Below are positions 1-5,712 of a DNA stretch of 6,312 bases, piece after piece. The translations under genes and the position numbers were made by a program. Origin of the DNA: Thermoplasmata archaeon (GTDB lineage: Archaea > Thermoplasmatota > Thermoplasmata > Lutacidiplasmatales > UBA184). The notes beneath the pieces were generated by a model that did not search any database, was not told where the DNA came from, and worked only from the letters and a program-made list of their open reading frames with translations. Location of the stretch: positions 1 through 6,312 of the forward strand of contig JASHUL010000110.1 in the NCBI GenBank assembly GCA_030039995.1, given 5' to 3'. How positions within the stretch are numbered: the first letter of the stretch is position 1; each line of letters begins with the position of its first letter.

Positions 1-113
1 TGCCGGGAGAGACCGGCCTCTATCCGCTCTGGGTCGACTTCGCGGTCCTGTTGGGCGTCACCGTGCTGCTGACGGTCGTCGAGTCCCGACTGTATCCCCG
101 GATGGCGCAGTGA
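1..113 (+). CDS. C-terminal end of a membrane protein, possibly an ABC-2 type transporter permease (partial)
   Basis: The frame that starts at base 3 is open from the window edge to a TGA at 111-113, giving the last 36 residues of a protein. They contain a hydrophobic stretch (LWVDFAVLLGVTVLLTVVE) followed by a short, positively charged tail ending in PRMAQ. A final transmembrane helix preceded by a 'YPLWVD'-like loop and followed by a basic end is typical of ABC-2 type permeases, in which the last helix ends the protein. With so little sequence this could be another polytopic membrane protein. That it codes for a membrane protein end is fairly safe, but the family is inference. It lies upstream of pyrB on the same strand, 138 bases from the pyrB start, and pyrB has its own promoter, so it is probably a separate transcription unit. 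Confidence 0.55.
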   Translation, partial: PGETGLYPLWVDFAVLLGVTVLLTVVESRLYPRMAQ

Positions 114-187
114 ACCCGACCTCCGCGTCCCCCCGACCGTGGGAGGGGCGCCTGACCGGCCCCGCGAACGACGCGGACCGGACGGTG

Positions 188-213
188 GAGGGCGCCGGAG
201 GTCGTGCGCCCTC
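188..213. repeat. 8-bp perfect inverted repeat upstream of the pyrB promoter
   Basis: The arms GAGGGCGC (188-195) and GCGCCCTC (206-213) are exact reverse complements, separated by 10 bases. The repeat ends immediately before the BRE/TATA-like element of pyrB, where an archaeal regulator could act. It could also form a stem-loop at the end of the upstream transcript. In GC-rich DNA such a repeat can arise by chance, so a function is only suggested. Confidence 0.4.
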
Positions 214-227
214 GGGAAGTCCTTAAA
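213..227 (+). promoter_or_regulatory. BRE/TATA-like promoter of the pyrBI operon
   Basis: A CTTAAA element at 222-227 is one of the very few AT-rich spots in this GC-rich gap. It is preceded by the purine-rich CGGGAAGTC (213-221), which fits a TFB recognition element. The TATA centre lies about 27 bases before the ATG at 252, the usual distance from an archaeal TATA box to the transcription start. This predicts a leaderless pyrB mRNA beginning at or next to the ATG. It also argues against the longer GTG start at 204, which lies upstream of the TATA box. Confidence 0.65.
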
Positions 228-251
228 GCGGCCACCCCTCTCGCGGCCCGG

Positions 252-1196
252 ATGTCGCTCCACGGCCGGGACGTGATCTCGATCCGAGATCTCACGCGAC
301 CGGAGATCGAGGAGCTGCTCGATTCCGCCCGCCGGATGATCCCCTACGCCGAGGGGAAGAAGGTCACCCATCCGCTCACCGACAAGATCGTGGCGATGGC
401 GTTCTTCGAACCGTCGACCCGAACCCGCCTGTCGTTCGAGTCCGCAGTACACCGGCTCGGAGGAGAGTGCATCACCATCGCCGACCCCCTGGTGAGCTCG
501 GTCCGCAAGGGCGAGAGCCTGTCCGACACCGTGCACATGCTGACGAGCTACTCGGACGCGATCGTGCTCCGACACCCGAATGAGGGCTCGGCCCGGCTGG
601 CCGCCCGGGTCTCGGAGAAACCCGTGATCAACGCCGGGGACGGGGCCGGTCAGCATCCCACGCAAACGTTGCTCGACCTCGCCACGATGAAGGAAGCGTT
701 CGGGACGCTCTCGGGGCTCCGGGTCGTCCTTCTGGGCGACCTGAAGTACGGTCGCACGGTCCATTCCCTCGCCTACGCGCTCGCGCTGTTCGGCGCCGAG
801 CTCGTCTTCTCCTCGCCCTCGACCCTCCGCCTCCCCGACGAGGTCCGGGACCAGCTCGAGCACATGGGGGTCCGGATCCACGAAGAGGACCAGCTCCACC
901 GCGCGGTCCGCGACGCGGACGTCCTCTACGTCACGCGCATCCAGAAGGAGCGGTTCCCCGACGAGGCGGAGTACCTCAAGGTCGCGGGCTCGTATCGGAT
1001 CGACAACGGCGTGCTCGCCGGCGCGAAGTCCCGACTGATCGTGCTGCACCCGTTGCCCCGGGCGGGCGAGATTGCGGCCGAGGTTGACGCCACGTCGCAC
1101 GCCGCGTACTTCCGCCAGGCGTTCCTCGCCGTGCCCGTGCGCATGGCGCTGCTCGCGGCGCTCCTCGGGGGCCCGAAATCGAAGGGGCGGAGCTAG
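252..1196 (+). CDS. pyrB: Aspartate carbamoyltransferase, catalytic chain (PyrB)
   Basis: PyrB condenses carbamoyl phosphate with L-aspartate to N-carbamoyl-L-aspartate in the cytoplasm, the committed step of pyrimidine synthesis. From the ATG at 252 it has 314 residues, normal for the family. The N-terminal domain carries the carbamoyl-phosphate loop FFEPSTRTRLSFESA (S55, T56, R57, T58, R59), then S82 and K86 of the SSVRKGE loop reached from the neighbouring subunit, R107, and HPTQ (H135, Q138). The aspartate domain has R168 in the GRTVHS segment, TRIQKER (R229, Q231) and HPLPR (266-270). All match the known active-site residues of the E. coli enzyme. An in-frame GTG at 204 would add 16 residues, but the protein family starts near MSLHGRDVISIRDL and the promoter points to 252. 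The gene is directly followed by pyrI, so the two chains are probably translated together in the right ratio. No key residue is missing. Confidence 0.97.
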   Translation: MSLHGRDVISIRDLTRPEIEELLDSARRMIPYAEGKKVTHPLTDKIVAMAFFEPSTRTRLSFESAVHRLGGECITIADPLVSSVRKGESLSDTVHMLTSYSDAIVLRHPNEGSARLAARVSEKPVINAGDGAGQHPTQTLLDLATMKEAFGTLSGLRVVLLGDLKYGRTVHSLAYALALFGAELVFSSPSTLRLPDEVRDQLEHMGVRIHEEDQLHRAVRDADVLYVTRIQKERFPDEAEYLKVAGSYRIDNGVLAGAKSRLIVLHPLPRAGEIAAEVDATSHAAYFRQAFLAVPVRMALLAALLGGPKSKGRS

Positions 1197-1202
1197 GTGG
1201 CG

Positions 1203-1661
1203 ATGCGGGAGCTCAAGATCACCCCGATCAAGAACGGCACCGTCATCGACCACATCGGGAACGGCCTCGCGCTCGAGGTCCTGAAGATCATCGGCGTCCA
1301 ATCCCTCGACAAGGACTCGACCGTGAGCGTCGCCCTCCACGTCCGTTCGGGCAAGCTCGGGTGGAAGGACATCGTGAAGGTCGAGAACATGGAGCTCTCC
1401 CCGCGGAAGGTGAACGCGATCGCGTTGATCGCTCCGACCGCGACGATCTCGATCATCCGGGAGTACAAGGTCCGCGAGAAGCGGGTCGTCGACCTCCCCG
1501 ACCGCATCGTGGGCGTGCTGCGCTGCCCGAACCTGAACTGCATCTCGAACCAGGTCGAGCCGGTCGAGAGCGAGTTCGACGTCGCCGAGCGGCGACCCGT
1601 GGTGCTGACCTGCGCCTTCTGCGAGCGGCGGGTCGACGACTTCCTACATCATCTCGCGTAA
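1203..1661 (+). CDS. pyrI: Aspartate carbamoyltransferase, regulatory chain (PyrI)
   Basis: PyrI binds nucleotide effectors such as CTP and ATP and holds PyrB trimers together through a zinc domain. The 152-residue protein opens with the nucleotide-binding region, including IKNGTVIDHI (about residues 9-18) and GWKDIVKVEN (about 53-62), which matches the effector-binding lysine region of the E. coli chain. The C-terminal zinc domain has four cysteines as C-X4-C (C108, C113, in CPNLNC) and C-X2-C (C137, C140, in CAFC), the same arrangement as in E. coli PyrI. The start is uncertain by two codons. A GTG at 1197 directly abuts the pyrB stop; the ATG at 1203 gives MRELKITPIKNG, closest to archaeal relatives, and lies just after AGGTG (1195-1199). 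Either way it is tightly coupled to pyrB. The complete effector and zinc sites suggest a working allosteric enzyme. Confidence 0.96.
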   Translation: MRELKITPIKNGTVIDHIGNGLALEVLKIIGVQSLDKDSTVSVALHVRSGKLGWKDIVKVENMELSPRKVNAIALIAPTATISIIREYKVREKRVVDLPDRIVGVLRCPNLNCISNQVEPVESEFDVAERRPVVLTCAFCERRVDDFLHHLA

Positions 1662-1674
1662 CGACGGGGGCCGG

Positions 1675-2277
1675 ATGGATTTCGGAGCCCTCGGGGGCTT
1701 CCTCATCGTGTTCGCCGTGGTGGGCGGCTTCGAGCTGTTCGACCGGACCAGCTTCGCGACCATGGCGCTCGCCTCCCGGCACCGCCCGGTCCCGACGTGG
1801 GCGGGAGCGTCGGTCGCTTTCGTCGCCTCGAGCGCGATCGCGGTCTCGGTCGGCGCCGCGCTCGTCGCCCTCCTCGGTCCCGGCCGGATCGGCGTGATCC
1901 GCGTGGCGGCCGGTTCCGCGCTCATCGCGTACGCCCTGTGGCTCGCGTACCGAGGGCCGGAGTCCGAGACGGCGGGGTCCACCTCGGCCCGCACCGCGTT
2001 CCTCGCGGCGCTGGGGACCGTCTTCGCTCTCGAGATGGGCGACACCACGATGATCGTGGAGATCCTGTTCGTCACGGATTGGGGTTGGCTCGTGGTGCTG
2101 CTCGCCGGGACGACGGCCCTGATCTGCGTCGCCGCGTGGGCCGCCTGGCTGGGAAACCGCCTCGGGACCCGCGTGGAGCCGATGCTGCTCCACCGGATCG
2201 TCGTGGTGGTGTTACTGGTGGTCGGGGCGCTGACGATCGCGTACGGCCTAGCGCCGGCCGCGTTCGCCTTTCTGTGA
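1675..2277 (+). CDS. GDT1/TMEM165 (UPF0016) family membrane protein, putative divalent cation transporter
   Basis: This 200-residue, very hydrophobic protein has two homologous halves of about three helices each (roughly 5-33, 42-67, 71-92, then 106-132, 137-159, 171-192). Each half carries one copy of the family's E-x-G-D-[KR]-[TS] signature in its first helix: ELFDRT at 20-25 and EMGDTT at 120-125, exactly 100 residues apart. Members of this family (yeast Gdt1, human TMEM165, bacterial MneA-type proteins) move Mn2+ or Ca2+ across membranes, often against protons. The length and the inverted-repeat design fit the family. Both signatures deviate: the first has Phe for Gly, and the second has Thr for the Lys/Arg. 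The acidic residues thought to bind the cation (E20, D23, E120, D123) are all kept. The gene starts 13 bases after pyrI and is probably in the same operon. A metabolic link to aspartate carbamoyltransferase is not evident. Its last 30 bases overlap the 3' end of the convergent ATPase gene. Confidence 0.8.
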   Translation: MDFGALGGFLIVFAVVGGFELFDRTSFATMALASRHRPVPTWAGASVAFVASSAIAVSVGAALVALLGPGRIGVIRVAAGSALIAYALWLAYRGPESETAGSTSARTAFLAALGTVFALEMGDTTMIVEILFVTDWGWLVVLLAGTTALICVAAWAAWLGNRLGTRVEPMLLHRIVVVVLLVVGALTIAYGLAPAAFAFL

Positions 2278-4539
2278 GTCACCGGGGCGCGCCGAGGTCG
2301 AGACGGGGAACGGCGCTCCGCCGTGCTCGCTGGACGCCGCCTGCTGGGCGAGGTCCCCGAGACTCGCCTTCCAGGCGAGCGGCAGGGCGCTCTGCATCTC
2401 GGGTTCCGCGAGCTGGGCGACCAGCGCGTCCCCGAGCTCGGGGCGCCCCGACGAGAACTCGAGCAGGGCAAGCCGGATCAACGCCTCGGCCCGCAGTCGC
2501 GGGATCCCGTCCGCGGCCGGCTCCTCCGCGACGGCCTCCCAACGGTCGCGCGCGACCGTGGTCTCTTCGTTGAGGGCCCGCGCGCGGCCCTCGAGGACCC
2601 AGAGGCGCAGCAGGCAGGGGGAGGGAGGGATGAGGTGGAGCGTGTCCACGATCACGCGGCTCCGTTGCAACGCCGCGTCGACCCCGCTCGCGACCCGCCG
2701 GTCGAGCAGGGTCGTGGCGATCGCGAGCTGGTGGTACAGCTCGACCGAGAGGAGCTTCTGGCGCTGAAGGTTCGGCAGCGCGTGCTGCCGCTGTTGAAGC
2801 GCGCGCGAGGTGTCGCCCCGGGTCTCGAGCAGTCGCGCCTCGAGGTCGCCGGCCATGTGGTCGAGCTCCCAACGGCGCGACCGGCTCAGGAGGACCCGGG
2901 CGGTACCGAGGAACCGCTCCGCGAGCGCCTGCTCCTCGGTGCTTCCTTCGATCCGGGAGAGCCCCACCGCGAGCAGGGCGATCGCTTGCAGGTGGCCGGG
3001 CCGGAGTTCCTGAGCGAGCTCGCCGGCCCGACGGGACTCGTCCCGCGCTTTCTCGGGGTGGTTGCGCTCGTACTCGAATTCCGCGATGAGCGACTGCAAC
3101 AGGATCTCGATCTCGGTCCAGGAGGCGTCGTGGCATCGGTCGGCGAGCTCCGCGAGCGTGGTCGCGAGGGAGTTCCTCGGGCCGATGACCCGCATCGTCA
3201 GCACGAGCGGCTCCATCCACTCGGCGACGATCTCGACGGAGAGTCCGGCGTGGAGCGCGGTCTGCAGCCCCTCCCGCAGCTCGGTCTCCCCTTCGGAGAG
3301 TCGACCCCCGCAGAAGAGCGATTGGGCATGCAGGAGCCGCAGCTCGGGCTCGATCGTCGACCTCTCCTGCGACGGGAGCGACGGAAGGCATCCGATCGCG
3401 TCCGCGAACAGCTCCTCGGCCGTGTCGAAGGAGAGGAGGTGGAGACTCAGCTCGCCGGCTTCGAGCAGGTTCCGCAGCGCCATCGGCCCCGGGAACCAGG
3501 CGAGATAGTGTCGGGCGACCTCGATGCGGCGGGCGAGCGTCGGCTCGGGCGATAACGCCGCGAGCGCGTTCGCGATCTCGAGGTGCATCTCGCGGAGCTG
3601 CTTTTCGGGCAGCAGGTCACCGATCATCGGGATCCAGGCGACGTGCGGCACGATCACCTTCCCTTCCTGCACTTTGACGAGGCCGACCCCGGTGGCGGGC
3701 AGGACCGCCTCGGCGAGCTGAGGATAGTTCAGCCGGGCGACCCGCGAGAGCACGACCTCCCCCACGTTCCCGCGCAACAGGCCGACGTAGCCGACCACCC
3801 GCTGGGTGACGGACGGGAGGTCGTCGAAGATCGCCTTCAACCGGTGCGCTTCCCGCGCGTCCGCGAGGGCGTCCGGGATGCGGACCCAGTCGACGTCGCC
3901 GCGGCCGAGGAAGGAGTCTTCCCACGTGATGTAGCCGGCGACCGACGTGTCGAGCGCGACGACGATCAGGAGCGGTCGCAGCCGGGCCTTCTTGGAGAGC
4001 GCGACGATGAACTCCCGACTCTCGGGGTCGAACAGGGCCCCGTCCTCGATCAGAATCGCGACGGGATGCGGGCTCGGCCCGCGGAACTCGGTCAGCAACT
4101 GCTGCCAGTACGCCTCCGGATCACCTTCGTTCGCCGAGCGCCCCCGCACGGGTTGGCCCAGGAAGCTCGTTCGTCCCCGCTCCCCTCGGCTCCGTCGGCT
4201 GCGCGGCAAACGGTCCGGAAGGTACGCGATCGCGGCCATCGGGACGTTCGGGCTGCTCTCGCCCTCCCCACCGCCCTCCGACTCGGCATCGCCGAACGCC
4301 GGGCCGGACGGGATCTCGCCGGCATTGAGCCCGTCGAGCGCGCCGTACGGCACGGAGCGCGAGCGGTAGCTCCCCCGAAGTTCTACGACGCGAGCGTTCC
4401 ACTCCTTGACCATCGTCCGGACCTCTTCCAAAAGGGCGGACTTGCCGCTCAGCGGCGGTCCCGCGACCACGATGGTCCGGCCCGAATTCTCCTGGAGCGC
4501 TTGCCGTGCTCGGAGAAACGGCGACGGTAGCGAAGACAC
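2248..4539 (-). CDS. Large AAA_16/STAND-like ATPase with alpha-helical TPR-like C-terminal region
   Basis: I do not recognise a named gene. From the GTG at 4539 the protein has 763 residues. Residues 20-34 hold a Walker A motif (beta strand TIVVAG, then GPPLSGKS, K33). A Walker B-like strand AILIED (161-166) is followed by GALFDPESREFI, the same layout as the 'DD-hW-D' segment of AAA_16 and MalT-like STAND NTPases. Residues 189-197 (PLLIVVALD) fit the next strand. A polar, low-complexity insert (about 74-138, rich in Gly, Ser, Glu, Arg) lies between Walker A and B. From about 330 to 735 the protein is almost all amphipathic helices with repeated Leu-Ala-Glu patterns, like the TPR-type sensor arm of STAND proteins. 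I see no HTH, nuclease, protease or membrane domain and no signal peptide, so it is probably cytoplasmic. An ATG at 4605 would add 22 residues, but these overlap the promoter island, while the GTG has GGAGG 7 bases upstream. It stands alone on this strand. It could be a regulator or an adaptor; its partner is unknown. Confidence 0.85.
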   Translation of the reverse strand: MSSLPSPFLRARQALQENSGRTIVVAGPPLSGKSALLEEVRTMVKEWNARVVELRGSYRSRSVPYGALDGLNAGEIPSGPAFGDAESEGGGEGESSPNVPMAAIAYLPDRLPRSRRSRGERGRTSFLGQPVRGRSANEGDPEAYWQQLLTEFRGPSPHPVAILIEDGALFDPESREFIVALSKKARLRPLLIVVALDTSVAGYITWEDSFLGRGDVDWVRIPDALADAREAHRLKAIFDDLPSVTQRVVGYVGLLRGNVGEVVLSRVARLNYPQLAEAVLPATGVGLVKVQEGKVIVPHVAWIPMIGDLLPEKQLREMHLEIANALAALSPEPTLARRIEVARHYLAWFPGPMALRNLLEAGELSLHLLSFDTAEELFADAIGCLPSLPSQERSTIEPELRLLHAQSLFCGGRLSEGETELREGLQTALHAGLSVEIVAEWMEPLVLTMRVIGPRNSLATTLAELADRCHDASWTEIEILLQSLIAEFEYERNHPEKARDESRRAGELAQELRPGHLQAIALLAVGLSRIEGSTEEQALAERFLGTARVLLSRSRRWELDHMAGDLEARLLETRGDTSRALQQRQHALPNLQRQKLLSVELYHQLAIATTLLDRRVASGVDAALQRSRVIVDTLHLIPPSPCLLRLWVLEGRARALNEETTVARDRWEAVAEEPAADGIPRLRAEALIRLALLEFSSGRPELGDALVAQLAEPEMQSALPLAWKASLGDLAQQAASSEHGGAPFPVSTSARPGDSQKGERGRR

Positions 4540-4546
4540 CCGGTTG

Positions 4547-4551
4547 CCTCC
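4547..4551 (-). promoter_or_regulatory. Shine-Dalgarno site that decides the ATPase start
   Basis: On the minus strand GGAGG (4551 down to 4547) is followed by 7 bases and then GTG (4539-4537). This is a full Shine-Dalgarno core at ideal distance, so translation probably begins at 4539. The upstream ATG at 4605 has no such site and precedes the AT-rich promoter element at 4573-4579. Confidence 0.6.
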
Positions 4552-4572
4552 GTAGTCTTCTGACGCCGAGGG

Positions 4573-4579
4573 ATTTAAT
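4573..4579. promoter_or_regulatory. TATA-like island in the divergent ATPase / dys intergenic region
   Basis: ATTTAAT (read as ATTAAAT on the minus strand) is the strongest AT-rich element in the 103 bases between the two divergent genes. About 26 bases to the right is 4602, which would give a leader of about 40 bases for the gene starting at 4643. About 26 bases to the left is 4550, right at the ATPase Shine-Dalgarno site, so that start may use this box or the weaker CACAAATG stretch near 4586-4595. The near-symmetric sequence could serve both directions. A second, weaker candidate for the plus strand is TTATGA at 4615-4620, which would give a leaderless transcript from 4643. Confidence 0.45.
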
Positions 4580-4642
4580 GGTCTTGCATTTGTGCCTTCT
4601 CGCATCGCGAGCGGTTATGAGCCGGTCCGCTGTCGGCGGGCC

Positions 4643-5710
4643 GTGCCCAAGTCGGTCGCCCAAGGGCGGCGCGCCCTCCTCAAGCGGTCGGTCACGCCGG
4701 TCGACGTGACCCGGGGCCGCGGGCTCGGCGACCTGCTGGAGCAGTTCCGGACGACGTCCATCCAGGCGCGCAACCTCGGGCGGTGTCTCGAGGTGTGGGA
4801 GAACGCGTTGCGCGACCCGAAGCGACCGACGATCTTGCTCGGCCTTTCCGGCCCGCTCATCGCGGCCGGACTGCGCAAGGTGCTCCGGGACCTGGTCGAC
4901 TGGGGCGTGGTCGACGTCGTGGTCTCCACGGGCGCGGTCCTCTACCAGGACCTCTACCAGTCGATCGGGGGTCGGCACTGGATCGGAACGCCCACCGCGA
5001 ACGACGTGGAGCTTCGGAGGCTCTACCTGGACCGCATCTACGACACGTACGTGGACGAGCTCAAGTTCGAGGACACCGACCGGATCATCGGCCGGATCAC
5101 CGAGAAATTCCCGCGACGGCCGGCCTCGTCGCGGGAGTTCCTCGGGTTCCTCGGCGAACGCTTCCCCGACCAGGACTCGATCCTCGCCACCGCGGCGCGG
5201 CGCGGAGTGCCCGTCTTTTCTCCCGCACTGATCGACAGCTCGATCGGGATCGGCCTCACGCTGTACTATCAGGCGAACCGTGAGCGCGCCGACCGATTCA
5301 TCCTGGACGCCGTCCGAGACAACTACGAGCTGGTGCAGATCCTCGCCCACTCCCCTCGCACCGCCGTCATCTACATCGGCGGTGGAACACCGAAGAACTG
5401 GATCAACGACGGGATCGTGATGGCGAACTACGCGTTCGGCCGCGAGGGGGAAGGCCACTACTATGCTCTCCAGATCACCACCGACGTGCCCCACTGGGGA
5501 GGACTCTCCGGCAGCACCCTCGACGAGGCGCAGTCGTGGGGCAAGATCTCCGCGACCGCGACCCGAGCGATGGCCCACGTCGAGGCGTCGATCGGCCTCC
5601 CGCTCCTCGCGGGCGCCCTGTGGGACCGCCGGCGCCGGTGGCAGCCTCGCCGCCGTCTCCGCTTCGACTGGACCGGCGACCAGGTCCGGGTCCGGAAGGT
5701 CCGGGGCTGA
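4643..5710 (+). CDS. dys: Deoxyhypusine synthase family protein (DHS or DHS-like aminobutyltransferase)
   Basis: Deoxyhypusine synthase uses NAD+ to move the aminobutyl group of spermidine to a lysine of the translation factor IF5A; some relatives instead make polyamines. From the GTG at 4643 the protein has 355 residues, within the family range. Visible family blocks are LLGLSGPLIAAGLR (65-78), VVSTGAVLYQDL for NAD binding (93-104), PVFSPALIDSSIG (about 190-202), YIGGGTPKNWI (244-254), GHYYALQITTD (271-281) and GSTLDEAQSWGKI, whose K301 aligns with the catalytic lysine (K329 in human), with E295 and W299 also kept. The GGGTPKNW block lacks the histidines of the classical GGGVVKHH, and the ITTDVPHWGGLSG stretch resembles bacterial DHS-like proteins. 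An unusual Arg-rich tail of about 30 residues closes the protein. A GTG at 4592 would add 17 residues but lies upstream of the expected transcription start; a GTG at 4706 would cut into the conserved N-terminus. The next gene follows after 2 bases, so the two form an operon. Confidence 0.9.
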   Translation: MPKSVAQGRRALLKRSVTPVDVTRGRGLGDLLEQFRTTSIQARNLGRCLEVWENALRDPKRPTILLGLSGPLIAAGLRKVLRDLVDWGVVDVVVSTGAVLYQDLYQSIGGRHWIGTPTANDVELRRLYLDRIYDTYVDELKFEDTDRIIGRITEKFPRRPASSREFLGFLGERFPDQDSILATAARRGVPVFSPALIDSSIGIGLTLYYQANRERADRFILDAVRDNYELVQILAHSPRTAVIYIGGGTPKNWINDGIVMANYAFGREGEGHYYALQITTDVPHWGGLSGSTLDEAQSWGKISATATRAMAHVEASIGLPLLAGALWDRRRRWQPRRRLRFDWTGDQVRVRKVRG

Positions 5711-5712
5711 CC

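Noticed and set aside
110..226. A 38-codon plus-strand frame starting with a GTG that overlaps the stop of the first gene
   Set aside because: The peptide is Pro/Gly/Ala/Arg-rich with no family resemblance, has no good ribosome binding site, and ends inside the pyrB TATA box. The stretch is better explained as promoter DNA.
1453..2471. Two minus-strand frames of 246 and 275 codons opposite pyrI, the transporter and the ATPase end
   Set aside because: They overlap three better-supported genes, and their translations are low-complexity Arg/Gly/Ser/Pro sequence without domain features.
2323..3555. A 410-codon open frame on the plus strand opposite the ATPase gene
   Set aside because: Its translation is Arg-, Gly- and Glu-rich without recognisable motifs, as expected antisense to a GC-rich gene. 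The minus-strand frame has clear Walker motifs and helical repeats.
3583..4530. A 315-codon open frame on the plus strand opposite the N-terminal half of the ATPase
   Set aside because: Low-complexity Arg/Asp/Pro composition, no conserved motif, and fully contained in the antisense of a well-supported gene.
4540..4605. ATG at 4605 as the ATPase start
   Set aside because: The extra 22 residues would be encoded across the AT-rich promoter island, and there is no Shine-Dalgarno site. GTG 4539 has GGAGG at ideal spacing and a more natural NTPase N-terminus.
4617..4709. ATG at 4617 as the start of a short gene in the divergent region
   Set aside because: It is in a different frame from the dys gene, gives only a short Ser/Arg-rich peptide, and overlaps the conserved N-terminus of the DHS-family protein.
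4121..5578. A 485-codon open frame on the minus strand across the divergent promoter and the dys gene
   Set aside because: It runs antisense to the conserved DHS coding sequence and through the promoter region. Its composition is that of a shadow frame.
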